Positions 40,050 to 50,419 of a DNA stretch of 64,000 nucleotides are shown in pieces; within the stretch, counting starts at the first letter, position 1, and the number at the start of each line of letters is the position of its first letter. Under the pieces are notes generated by a model. The model made no database searches and was not told the origin of the DNA. It saw only the letters and a program-made list of their open reading frames with translations. The stretch spans positions 806,001-870,000 of the forward strand of contig SDOX01000006.1 of the NCBI GenBank assembly GCA_004565275.1. The letters are read 5' to 3'. The position numbers were made by a program, and so were the translations under genes. This DNA is from Nannochloropsis salina CCMP1776 (Eukaryota > Sar > Eustigmatophyceae > Eustigmatales > Monodopsidaceae).

Positions 40050-41857
40050 ATGGGCAAGGGGAAAAAGCGTCAACAACTGCCCCTGGCAGAGGAGGTGAGA
40101 TGGTATCCAGCTTATATCAAGAGAAAATTTCTAAGTCACTCTTTTACAGGCCCGTCCCTATCATGCCTCACATTTACTTTGTATTTACATGCAGCTCGAT
40201 GAAGATTCGAAGGAAAAGCGCATATTAGAAAGTAAGAGAAAACGAATGATACGGCGACGCGCAGAGGGTCAAGGAGATGATGGGGAGGAGTTGCTTTCAC
40301 ATCACAAAATGGCATCGGACAGAGCGGCGGGAGAAAAATCATCGACATTTCTTGATCCTAAATTATCGCAAAAGATTCTAGAAGTGGCATCCCGACAGGC
40401 AGCTGAAGAGGAGCGGAATTTTGTGTTGGCGCAAGACGACGAAGTGCACACAGGCGGAGGCAGCGCGCACGTTCACGCCGTCGCACAGAGGGGTCGGGGA
40501 AAGACGAGCGTTAAAAAAAAAGAAGATTTATTGGACAGCGATGAGGAGGACATGAAAGAGGTAGGCGATAATTTACTCTTATGGGATGAGGAAGGAAGCA
40601 TGGAATACGAAGAAGATGGAGACGGAACTGTCGAGGTCAGGGACGGGGCGGTCTACAGTGTCGATAGAGGGGGCTTATCGGAGACAGAGCACCGAGTTGT
40701 ATCCTCCTTCATGGATGTTGGCGCAGGGGAACGTCGGACATTGGCCGATATCATTTTGGACAAGATACATGCAAAAGCAGAAGACGGGGCGGCATCTGGG
40801 TTGCAGGGACAGGGGGCCGACGGGGACGGACCGGTGGGTACAACCAATTCACCAAAGGTACAAGAGGTTTATTCTGAAATTGGGAGGCTGCTAAAAACTT
40901 ACACGGCCGGGAAGCTGCCGAAGGCTTTCAAAATTTTACCTGCTTTAAGTAATTGGGAGGAAGTGATGTATCTGACACGGCCTGACGAATGGACACCGCA
41001 CGCCACGTATGCGGCTACCCGTATATTCGCCTCCAATCTCAATGCAAAACTCTCGCAACGCTTTTTCAACCTGGTTCTTTTGGAGAAGTGTCGCGATGAT
41101 ATTCTCAGCAACAAAAACCTAAACTACCATTACTACATGGGTAAGTTTTCGACAGCAAGCAGTGGGCTAGATGGGAATGCTTATAAAGGCCGGGAAACGT
41201 GTTGAAAAGAATTTTTGGTGCTTTGTTCAGCCTAAGTACAGCTAATACTACCTCCAACACCTCTTTTTATGACATCTACGCATCTTTCGGTGCACAGCCC
41301 TAAAAAAGGCCATGTACAAGCCGGGCGCTTTTTTTAAAGGGATCTTGCTGCCGCTCATTCAGTCTGGAGATTGCACTGTCCGCGAGGCCACCATCGTCGG
41401 AAGTGTGCTTGGTAAAGTCTCTATCCCTGTGAGTCACGCTGCGGTTGTACTCCTCAAGCTAGCCACCGCTAGGGACTACTCGGCCTCTTGCTCTATATTT
41501 TTAAAGGCACTGCTGAACAAGAAGTATACCTTGCCCTACCGAGTAATTGACTCGCTGGTAGAGTACTTTGTTTCGTTTGCAGAGTATGAGGGTCACAGCT
41601 TAACGGCGAGCACTGGCGCACCGATCCAAGGCGCGGACCCTGTGTTACCTGTCTTGTGGCATCAGTCTTTGCTGCTCTTTGCACAGCGGTATAAGGAGGA
41701 GATCACACGAGAGGACAAAGAGCGTTTGCGAGAGGTAATGAAGGCACATCAGCACCATCAAATTACACCAGAAATACGTCGGGAGTTGTTTAATTGTCGC
41801 TGTCGAGGCGAGAAAGATGAAAGCGATGCCTTATTGAAAAGCATGCTTCTGGAATAG
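40050..41857 (+). CDS. BYSL: Bystin (Enp1), 40S ribosome biogenesis factor
   Basis: Three exons: 40050-40094, 40195-41140, 41298-41857; 1551 nt, 516 aa. Enp1/bystin binds the pre-40S particle near the beak and is needed for 20S pre-rRNA processing and export. The N-terminus is charged (MGKGKKRQQLPLAEE, KRKRMIRRRAEG) with a long acidic section. The bystin domain begins at RRTLADIILDKIHAK and has KLPKAFKILPALSNWEEVMY, YAATRIFASNLNAKLSQRFF, then exon 3 ALKKAMYKPGAFFKGILLPL, CTVREATIVGSVLGKVSIPV and LPYRVIDSLVEYFV, all typical. It ends with a short charged tail. Nucleolar/nuclear. The 45-nt first exon is consistent with the family's basic start. Confidence 0.95.
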
Positions 41858-42406
41858 AAATGAAAGTTGTCTGCGAAATGTAAAAGAAAGAGCTATAATT
41901 AGAGCGCATTAGTCCAAAAAGACAAGGATAATATCGAAGCTCAACAAAAATCATCATGTTGTAGATTTGAGTAAACCTTATCATGAGAACAATAATTATT
42001 TCGCTCACCCTATTCTCTCAGTCCATTCATCATTCTGCGCATGTATGTATCCTCGTCTTTCCTCAAATTTTATCGCAAAGCCGGCGCTGATCATATTTTG
42101 CGAAGTCATAAAGTGTCTTTCCAGAACCGCTACCACCTGATGCTATCAGAAGGTCACTTGTGATGCATGAAAGTGGGAGGGAGCTCCTACGCGTATTCAG
42201 AGATGTAACTCGATCCGTATCCTGCCCGGGTATGTCTCGCTACGCCCCCACACGTTTTTTCACCCCTTTTACGCGGCTTCCACTTTCTTTTCCTCCCATG
42301 TCGAACCAATTGCCGCGCATGGTCTCTCTGGCGCCCCTATGAACTTCCAATTTTAGTAGAATACGACTACAACAAACTTGAGGTCAACCTATCTTGCCGC
42401 AATCAA
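41858..42406. other. Intergenic, no gene seen
   Basis: About 550 bp between the convergent stops of bystin and the 2Fe-2S protein. Nothing recognised. Confidence 0.5.
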
Positions 42407-43185
42407 TCAAGGTTTGGTCTTGACGGTCACGTCACCAGAAGCTCGCGTGCAGCATGCCAGTCTAATGTCATCCCCTTTCTTGCCACCCAAAGCTTTGACC
42501 TCGACTGGGGACTTAGGGCTGTAGTTGAGGGATGGGAAGATCAAATTGGGGTTGGACGCTCAGCATAAACACTCGATTAATTATGAATTTTGAGGAACCT
42601 GCGCAAAAATGCTTAAAATCTCATCAAGTTACACTAGTTCCCGATATACACAAAACAGCTATTTCATTTTCGACGAGGAGAGAGGATCGGGGGAGAGAGA
42701 GATGCGCAATAGAGGTCTCAACTGGGACTGCTTGGAAAGCTTCAAAAGAGGATGCTGTACATGGTGGGGAAAACAACAGGACAGGTTCCATTAAGTTCAA
42801 TAGATCTACATATCACGTACTTCAAATTCTTGGCGCCCTTTATAATTTGGATGGCGCATGTTCCACACTGTCCTCCTCCACCACAATTATAAATCTTGCC
42901 CTGCAAAGGATAGATGTCAATCTTGTTCTTCATTAGCTCCTTGCGTAAATTCACAGGAGCGCCAGCTTCGACCTCGAGTTCTGCATTTTTGTAAAATTTC
43001 TGTTGTACCGTAACAGTGAAAGTTTTCTTGTTCCCACCAGCGGACTTCTTGCCGAACATGCCCAACATTGTCATGACGCCCACCCTCCGACTTTGTTTGT
43101 GAGTGGTCAAGAGGACGGGGACAAAAAAGGCAACCGTCGTGGTTATCATGACCATAGTAATTGCGAAACACAAGATCCCCCTCAT
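42407..43185 (-). CDS. Plastid-targeted 2Fe-2S ferredoxin-domain protein (not PetF type)
   Basis: Two exons, 43185-42821 and 42518-42407; 477 nt, 158 aa. A signal peptide (MRGILCFAITMVMITTTVAF) is followed by FVPVLL, an AF|F-type heterokont plastid-targeting site. The 2Fe-2S domain has TFTVTVQQKFYKNAELEVEA, then IYNCGGGGQCGTCAIQI with ligand spacing Cx5Cx2C, and the fourth Cys in DDIRLACCTRASGDVTV from exon 2. The spacing and the GGGGQCGTC loop differ from photosynthetic ferredoxin (Cx4Cx2C, found at 16413), so a separate electron-transfer or assembly role is likely. Without exon 2 the fold would lack its last ligand, which supports the splice model. It lies head-to-head with a ferroportin gene. 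Confidence 0.85.
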
Positions 43186-43755
43186 GATTGAATGGGCTGT
43201 AAAAAATGCTTGGAGCGCCTGAATGCGGTTGATGTGGTAGAGACAGATTAGTCCATGGGTAACTCATCATGACGGCAACAGGTGAACATATAACCACACT
43301 TTGCACAATACACGAATGTTTGTGAGTCATATCATGCCAAGGTCGTTTGAATCTATGCAAGAACCAGCTGTACGGATTTTCCCCCGGACCTATGACACGT
43401 CAACAGCATGGTACGCATTCGGGAATGCCTCTCTTCCAGACACTCGGTTTCTCGGCTGCCGATCTTGCCCCTCCAGAGTCCGACCCCGCTGGCGTCACTC
43501 CTTCCGCCAAGACGCCTTGGCAACGAGTAACGTACCACCCATCTTCACAATTCTAACCTTATCATTGCCCTTTTAAGGAACAACTTCGAAGGATTTTCAC
43601 ATGGTAGCACTCATTTTATAATACATATTCTGTCGATAGTTGCCATGCTGTCCGAAACATAGTAAAATTCTGAAAGTCTACAAGAGTGAGGCGGAAGGCA
43701 AGCCATGTTAACAAACGGCATTTCTGTCGCGAGGACCTCTTAATAAAAATATTTG
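43186..43755. other. Shared upstream region of 2Fe-2S protein and ferroportin
   Basis: 570 bp between two divergent start codons of iron-related genes. Open frames at 43301-43576 in two phases lack any family likeness. No specific iron-regulatory motif can be assigned by eye. Confidence 0.4.
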
Positions 43756-45600
43756 ATGACACGCAATAAGGATGTAGCACAAAACTCATCCATTGTTTAC
43801 AAGTATGGTGCGGTAGAAGTGCCCAAAGATGCACTTTTTCATGGGGATCCGGCCAATCCCGCGGACGTCACTTCTTCTCTTTCTGATTCTTTGAAGCCAT
43901 CCTCTACGTCAACGATGCCCATGTACGACCAAAATCGCACATTGTATCGCAATTTAATCCTATCGCGGCATCTTGGCTCTGCACTCCTTCAACGTATGTG
44001 GGAGTTTTCTGTGATCATGCTCCTCACAGTCATAGGACCTTCGAATTCATTTCACCTGATCGCCACATATGGCATCACGGTAAATTTAACGATCGCACTT
44101 TTCTCTCCATCGATTGGCTCATATATTGATGAGGCAAATCGTCTTAGAGCCGTTGTGCTTGTGACCTCGATGCAAAATACCTGCGTCGTGGGATGTTGCA
44201 TTTGCTTTATCATTGTGCTTTGGGGTCATATTGCAACGGGGTGGGCGTTATCTCTCTGCGTGGGCTTGATACATGTTGGCGGAGCCCTCAACATGCTTTT
44301 TCAGGGGCTGAGCAATATTATACTAGAGCGCGAGTGGGTTGTTGTTCTTGCAGAGGACGATGATGCCTGGTTGCGGTCCATCACCACAAACCTGAAAGCC
44401 ATCGACTTATCTTCGAACGTAGTTGCACCTTTTCTCGTCTCTGTCATCCAAAGTGTGGGTAGCAACTGTGCTGTTGCCTGGACATTGAGCATCCTAAATT
44501 TCTTAATGATTTACTTGCAATATCTGGCGCTGCTTCGGATATATCAAGAGGTGCCGGCTCTGGCGAAAAAAGACAGGGGAGTTCAACGAAGCGATCATGA
44601 TGCGCAGGTCGGCGACGATGCTGTGTATTTGGACAAAACTGAAGAGGGCCTAGAGAGGGGACATACTACTGAATTGCACGTCTGTTATAAAAGGATTACT
44701 CAGAAGTTTTCACATTTTTTCGGCCTCATTGAATCGCGATTCAGTGCAGTTTTCCGCAATGGCTTCTTGCACGCGCAAATATACGCCCGGCAGCGCACTT
44801 TTCTGCCTGGTCTGGCCATGGCGATACTATATTTTACTGTTCTGACATTCCACAATACTATGTTAGCCTATCTTTTATCTCAGGGACTTAACCTAAATTA
44901 CGTCGCTATGGCGCAGGGCGGAAGCGCTGCCATGGGAGTCTTGGGCACGCTGTCTTATAAATGGGCAGCTACACGTTTTGGGACCGTAGGTGTGGGCATA
45001 GTGGGCCTCTGGCAGCAGGTTGCTTGTTTGACTGTCGCAGTTGCCGCCTTGTACGTACCACTATGGCGAAGAGATCGTCACATTTATGACAAAGACGTCA
45101 ACGTGGTATCGATCGCAACTGCTGCTTTCATGGGGAGCGTTGGACTTTCCCGACTTGGTCTTATCGCATTTGATGTCGCTGGTGCCCAACTTTTCCAGTA
45201 TCTTGTGGATGAGGAATCACGCGGCGTCGTCGGTGGTTTCCAACGAACATTAGAGTCGATGTTCGAATTGCTCATGTACTTCTTGGTTCTTTGGCGGCCT
45301 CGTCCCGATCAGTTTCCATCTTCAGCCGCATTATCGTACATCGCAGTTGTCGCTGCAGCTTTGATCTTTTCATTCTTTGCTTGCCGGGTACGCGATATCG
45401 GGTTCGTGGTGCTGAAAGGAGGATTCGAGACTGACGAAGATCGTATAATTGATCACGGGGGCAGTAGACCAGCAGCAGCTTCTTCTCCCATTCTTTCCTC
45501 CAACCACTATGACAAATGGCCTGTATCCGACAGCTTCAGGTTGGTTGGTATCAATACAGAGAGCTCCTCGCAAGAGACAGCCAAACAATTTAGGGACTGA
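43756..45600 (+). CDS. Ferroportin (SLC40A1 family) iron exporter
   Basis: Intronless, 614 aa from the ATG at 43756 (MTRNKDVAQNSS). About 12 membrane helices in two bundles. Family features: LYRNLILSRHLGSALLQRMW and EFSVIMLLTVIGPSNSFHLI (ferroportin [20 protein letters not shown]), YGITVNLTIALFSPSIGSYI followed by DEANRLRAVVLVTSMQN, and near the end FDVAGAQLFQYLVDEESRGV then VGGFQRTLESMFELLMYFLV, equivalent to the family's [20 protein letters not shown] region. A cytosolic loop of about 100 aa separates the halves. Ferroportins export Fe2+ from the cytosol across the plasma membrane or load it into organelles; in algae some sit on the vacuole or plastid. The N-terminal 55 residues are hydrophilic with no plastid signal. 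Divergent with a plastid 2Fe-2S protein. Confidence 0.88.
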   Translation: MTRNKDVAQNSSIVYKYGAVEVPKDALFHGDPANPADVTSSLSDSLKPSSTSTMPMYDQNRTLYRNLILSRHLGSALLQRMWEFSVIMLLTVIGPSNSFHLIATYGITVNLTIALFSPSIGSYIDEANRLRAVVLVTSMQNTCVVGCCICFIIVLWGHIATGWALSLCVGLIHVGGALNMLFQGLSNIILEREWVVVLAEDDDAWLRSITTNLKAIDLSSNVVAPFLVSVIQSVGSNCAVAWTLSILNFLMIYLQYLALLRIYQEVPALAKKDRGVQRSDHDAQVGDDAVYLDKTEEGLERGHTTELHVCYKRITQKFSHFFGLIESRFSAVFRNGFLHAQIYARQRTFLPGLAMAILYFTVLTFHNTMLAYLLSQGLNLNYVAMAQGGSAAMGVLGTLSYKWAATRFGTVGVGIVGLWQQVACLTVAVAALYVPLWRRDRHIYDKDVNVVSIATAAFMGSVGLSRLGLIAFDVAGAQLFQYLVDEESRGVVGGFQRTLESMFELLMYFLVLWRPRPDQFPSSAALSYIAVVAAALIFSFFACRVRDIGFVVLKGGFETDEDRIIDHGGSRPAAASSPILSSNHYDKWPVSDSFRLVGINTESSSQETAKQFRD

Positions 45601-46063
45601 TGTGATACTACCAACAACTGTTATCTTTCAAACCTTTTCGATGATCAAATGTAGACGTGAGTCACCCGTTGACAAGCATCAGGCTTGAGGTTATACCACA
45701 CGTGATTCAATTAAGGTTTGCTTCGTGTCTATGACAATTTTTTTGGTTGCATATGTATGCCGCGAGACATTTTTATCCAAATTGGATGGGAGAAACAACC
45801 ACAAACCGTACGGACCAATTACTCGTTGCAACAAATTATGCAACCAAATGCACCAAAAGAGGAAGAGAAGAAGAAGAACAATTTCGTGCCTCCTTATGAT
45901 TGCCCTTTTCGTTTTTCTTTGCCTTTAGGCAAATTAAGCGTCTCGAACTTTCCTCTTCAAATGAAGTACAGCTTTCTCATACCCCGACCTTCCCTATCGA
46001 ACTCCTCGGTCTGACATTAATAGTGCTTGCACTGGAGCATTCAGCACCCTCTGGAATCTGCTT
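45601..46063. other. Intergenic, no gene seen
   Basis: About 460 bp between convergent stops of the ferroportin and the HIRIP3-like gene. It probably contains both 3' UTRs. Confidence 0.5.
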
Positions 46064-46846
46064 TCAGTGCTCTCTTTGTTTCATCTTAGAATCACTCGAA
46101 TCTTGCGCAGATGAGCAGAAAGTGCTCGGAACATTTACTGAACTCGAAATGGTCGTAGCGCCGTCCCCCAAAACTTTATCACGGTTCGAGTCTATGCTTT
46201 GCGAAACTCTTTGCGGGCTATTGCTTGCCTGTGCAGCTTTGATCTGTTCGATAGATGGCAGATTATCGAACACTGCTCCCTTCGTCTTCAACCGGTGGCG
46301 CAACATTTTTACTTTTTCTTCGTCATCCACATCCTCTAGGCCTTCAAAAATGGCAGGCATGAGGCCCATCGCCACCGCAAGCTTTGCTAAACGCTGGATT
46401 CGAGGATCTTGCTGCTGCCGCCCAGAAGTCGTATCCTTCCCTGTGATATTTCTACCGTCCTTTAGGCTGAGTTCCTCTGTTCTTTGCTTCTTGCTTACAT
46501 TTCCTGAGTTGTCGCTGGAGTTGAATGACCGCTTCTCTTCTACTTTCTGGGCTTTGATTGCGATCTCGTTGGCTGCGGTGGATGTACTGCCTTTGGTCGG
46601 AGCCAGATGATTACCGGAGTATGCTACCTCCTCGAAGGCATGAATGACGTCCTCGATGACGCTTCGTGATTTTATTTTGAATGCGAAAGACGCAAAATCG
46701 AAGCCTGGGTGCTTATCTCCGAGCTTCTTTTCAAGTTTATTGCGAATTTGGCCCAATGTTATACCAGGATTGTAATCGTTGTTTTCTAAAAGTTTGAAAA
46801 CGACCTTCCTCATCTTCCCCGCGGATGGACCAGCGGTATCAGCCAT
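46064..46846 (-). CDS. HIRIP3/DEK-C-like candidate histone chaperone
   Basis: Single exon, 260 aa from MADTAGPSAG at 46846; the frame is open 69 codons further up but with a less likely start. Two ordered parts flank a Ser/Lys-rich linker. The N-terminal part (MRKVVFKLLENNDYNPGITL, then LEKKLGDKHPGFDF and IEDVIHAFEEV) resembles the small helical DEK C-terminal-type domain. The C-terminal part (DPRIQRLAKLAVAMGLMPAI, then DDEEKVKMLRHRLKTKG and LPSIEQIKAAQ) resembles the conserved C-terminal block of HIRIP3, a CHZ-type H2A-H2B chaperone. A GRQQQDPR/KKQRTEE stretch may be a nuclear signal. The pairing of DEK-C-like and HIRIP3-like parts is what I see; the chaperone function is inferred. Confidence 0.6.
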   Translation of the reverse strand: MADTAGPSAGKMRKVVFKLLENNDYNPGITLGQIRNKLEKKLGDKHPGFDFASFAFKIKSRSVIEDVIHAFEEVAYSGNHLAPTKGSTSTAANEIAIKAQKVEEKRSFNSSDNSGNVSKKQRTEELSLKDGRNITGKDTTSGRQQQDPRIQRLAKLAVAMGLMPAIFEGLEDVDDEEKVKMLRHRLKTKGAVFDNLPSIEQIKAAQASNSPQRVSQSIDSNRDKVLGDGATTISSSVNVPSTFCSSAQDSSDSKMKQREH

Positions 46847-47375
46847 GATACTTGCGCTTCCTTTTCGAGATAACACTTTGGGCGAAAAGCCACCCGAATG
46901 AAGGTTTCTAATTCCTAATAGGTCAACGAGATCTGAAGAGGTGGAGCAGGTTAGCATGCTATGGAGAGCAATAAAAATTAAAGGAGGTGTGTATCGTGAG
47001 CGGCCTGAACAAGAGGCAATGCTTGAATTGACTCCTTTCTCCTTGCAAGACATGAACCCACGCTCCTGATGGCGATAGCGTGGTAAGGGCTGTCATTTTA
47101 TCAGTCCCTCCAACAGGGTCGTTGGCGATACCTACTCCACTCAGGCGAGCGAGCCGTCAAGGAGGACCGGGCAAGCGGGACGCACGACGTCTAGACTTCA
47201 TTTTTTCTTAGCTTTCGACGGGAAATAACCCGATATGAAACTTTTTTTCAAACCTACATCTTTCCCTTCGGATCCTGCTTTATCCACATGAACCCTGTCA
47301 GGCACACTATCACTCACTCCACTTCGATTATTTTTACCGAGAAGTCGTCACCTACGTGGAACAACAACAAAGCAG
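46847..47375. other. Head-to-head intergenic region
   Basis: About 530 bp between the HIRIP3-like and APH-kinase starts. No element recognised. Confidence 0.4.
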
Positions 47376-48973
47376 ATGAAAGCGCATGCTATTTTCTACT
47401 TAACAACGTTCAGCTTCCTGGAGATATATGGTTTTTTGCTTCCGCAGAATCGACTTGTCATCACTCGGAACGCTTATTCTATCTGTACGACAGTCGCTGC
47501 TACAGCTGCCACATGCCCTTCTTCACCAAGCAACAGTTTTATAGGATCAGCTTTGACAGATATTCAGCTCGCGTTTGAGGCCGTGGGCAATTTTTTTGAC
47601 AGAATCGAGGGAGTTCAGTTCGAACAAACTAGTGGCGGAGTTAATAATGTAAGATCGAGTGGGTAAACTAGAGGTACTACACATTCCATTGATATACAAG
47701 CTTATGCGCAAAAGACACAAAATTACAAGTCGGGATGTAGGTCCGCTTTTTACATGGACGGCACTACGTCATGCGGTGCGTTCGCATGTCCCTTCTTCCT
47801 ATTTTCTGCTAAGGGCTCGTTCTGATAGGCGGAGATCTGACCCTCAACCACTCCTTTACTACCTCTGTATTTTTTACACGTACTTGTCTTCAATAACTCT
47901 TTTCCCACCCTACTTACTATGCTCAGCATATATAACAATGGTTTCGATCACGCAAGCGTGCTCTACGAGCATACCATCCTGCTACAATTAAATAAACAAG
48001 TACTCAGCTTCCAGGTGCCGAAAGCCCTTCAGACACGAGCAGATCCTAGTAAGACGTATGCAGTCTTAACGAATGGCGCTGATGCGTGTTTTTTTAAAAC
48101 AATACCTAGAAGCCTTCCCAAGCTGACGTGCGTTCGAGAAATTAGACGTGGGTGAACTATTAGAAGCCATCCAGAAAGTGGATGTGAGTCACTTAGCATG
48201 CCATACAGCGCCATACTCTCATTTCCATGAAGTTCATCACGCGGTATCCCGAGAATTATTTTACCAAGAAATGAATGACCCTATTCGTAAAAGCGCTATC
48301 AAGGTCGTGGCATACATTGAAGACATGGAGGAGGAGCTAAAGCTCTTCGAAGCTCGAAATTTGCCGAAATGTCTGATGCATGCTGACCTTCATTATGACA
48401 AGTAAGTACCCTAATTTTCTCAGGGCTACACGGATGCATTTGAGGTAAAGCATGATATTCCAGGCCTGCATTTGAGGTAAAGCATGATATTCCAGGCCTG
48501 CATCTGAGGTAAAGCATGATATTCCAGGCCTTTTTCCTGCATGATCGCAATCGATTTGAGTATTCTTTGGGTAAACAAGTGACTCAAGAATCTACTAATA
48601 TTACGGTGTCCTGGTAGAACATGGAAACTCCTCTTCGGGGCTCCTCGATTTTGAATTCGCAGCCGTAGATTACCGCGCAATGGAGCTTGCCGTATGTATG
48701 AGTAAGTACGCTGGTGAACTTAAGGCAAAAAAATATTTTGATGACTTTATTGAAGGCTATATGGTACACGCAAATCTCACCGATGAAGAAATAGAAGCTG
48801 TGTCAACTATCGTAGATCTGAGAATATTGAGCAATAATGCGTACTTTGTAGGGCGAAAAATTGCTGGTGAGGATGATGTAAGTTGTATCACCACACGTCT
48901 AGAAAATTATATGACTTGTGTCGAGTGGGTGTACAAAAATACTGAGTCAATTGTAAAAAAAATAGAAGTATGA
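47376..48973 (+). CDS. APH-fold small-molecule kinase (homoserine/choline-kinase-like) with signal peptide; possibly decaying
   Basis: Exons: 47376-47648, 47741-47775 (35-nt microexon), 47927-48401, and about 48607-48973; about 382 aa. An N-terminal signal peptide (MKAHAIFYLTTFSFLEIYGF and LLPQ) suggests organelle or secretory targeting. The aminoglycoside-phosphotransferase fold is shown by FEQTSGGVNN, the microexon VRFLHGRHYVMR joining IYNNG, TYAVLTNGADACFFKTIPRS, the catalytic loop LMHADLHYDN and the metal-binding LLDFEFAAVDYRAMELA. Two defects are visible. First, the frame shifts by one base between REI (about 48142) and GELLEAI (about 48155) with no intron to explain it; total length is one base over a multiple of three. 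Second, the acceptor needed for exon 4 reads GG, not AG, just after a TACTAAT branch-like site. Substrate cannot be told; homoserine kinase type II is a fair guess. These may be sequence errors or early pseudogenisation. Confidence 0.62.
48435..48530 (+). repeat. Three tandem copies of a 32-bp unit inside the kinase's third intron
   Basis: Copies at 48435-48466, 48467-48498 and 48499-48530, head to tail without spacers. The first two are identical; the third differs by one T-to-C change. The unit starts TGCATTTGAGGTAAAGCATG and ends in TATTCCAGGCC. Each copy contains a donor-like GAG|GTAAAG and an acceptor-like TTCCAG|G. The near-identity points to recent duplication. Confidence 0.95.
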
Positions 48974-50419
48974 AGTGTAGAGACAGGTCTGATAAATGGG
49001 TCATTGATGGACGATCAATTTAGCAAACAAGTATATAATAATTTTAAACGCTTCCATGTTCCCTCCCAAGAAGCATAAATATTTGAAGTGCAGCTTTGTG
49101 CACTTTATTGAATTGTTAGGATCGAATTGATAAAAAAATGCTTGCGTAAATTCAAAGGATGTGTCTTCAACGCATTTCTCGGCCTACAATTGGCAAAAAA
49201 ACAAGCTTATGTTTTCGTAACGCCTGAAACTGTCAAGGGTTCTCTTGTGGTTGCTCGGAAGGTCTAAATAGAAAGCCATCACCATACTATGAGAAACTTG
49301 GACGATTTTTTGAAAGAATTATGAGATTTTTTCCCCCCGCAAATTGTCATGAGTTGCTCAAAAAATATTATCCTAAAAGTATAACAAAAAAGACGGAGGG
49401 TTGTACTCAACATTGCTCTTGAAAAGAGCTCAAAAATCTCATCTCTGTGTCCAGGGGTGATTTCATTTTTCATCCCATCTTTTTTGAGAAGAATTTCGCA
49501 CGAGCAATTGAGGCATTCCTTTGCGTGGAACAGTTTGATTTGATTCTCTTGAGGATTGCTTGTAGATCGTAAAGTAATTTAGAAAAAGCCGAAGAGATCA
49601 TTTTGACTCCATCCTTTTGATAAGTCAGTCTGATATGCAGAGAACACTCCAAATTTATTGACATATGAACCTTGCAATGTTCTTGGAGTTGTCTTGATTG
49701 CAAAGAAAAAAATTAGGCAGTTGTCGAGTAACTCCAGTAACGAAGGGAAAACCATATCAAATTGGTCGTGAAGGTGGGGCTCCTTATGTACAGGACAAGG
49801 AAGAGCAGCTAGTCACATGCATTTTTTTCCAGTACCCTGCGTCGAGCGAAATCCTTTTCGGTCAACATAACATTTACTTTGTGTTTATTCACGGAGTTGA
49901 CCTTTTCAGAGGCGTTATCTCCATCTTTGGCACTTTCAGTGAATCGATGGCTTGAATCTTTTTTTTGACACCCTGATGTGCAACACTTTGGTCTACAATG
50001 GAACACTCTTCAGTACGTGGGTATTTCGACCGAGTGTCTGAAAAGATCAGAGAAAAGAGGACTTGCTCACATCCTCGTCTGCTTTCTCCTTTTCAGCATG
50101 CTCCTGTTATTGCCTTGCTCAACACATGTATCTACACCTGTTCACTCCCAAACTCTGTTGCAACTGTGTAGCCAGCGTTTTTAGGTCAGCACGCGCGTGT
50201 CAAAGCTGGGATATTCTACGATGCAGCATCGCATGCTGTATGCTCTTTTATTTGAATCCTTGACTTGCGTTCGAGTCTCTTTCTCATTCTCGTATTAGCC
50301 ATGCCACTTATCTGATAAGAGAGCAATAATTTATTCGATCTATTTTCAGGACTCGTCTTGCAAGGTTCTATACAGGGTAGACAACTTGCACTTTATTCTA
50401 CCACCTGCTTTGATCGTTT
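48974..50419. other. Intergenic, AT-rich, no gene seen
   Basis: About 1.45 kb downstream of the kinase. AT-rich with many short poly-A/T runs; open frames are short and without family likeness. Confidence 0.5.

Noticed and set aside
43301-43576. Two plus-strand frames between the 2Fe-2S protein and ferroportin
   Set aside because: Overlapping frames in different phases, no family likeness; more likely promoter and 5' UTR sequence.
48435-48530. CRISPR-like array
   Set aside because: The copies are directly adjacent with no spacers and lie in a eukaryotic intron; this is a plain tandem repeat.
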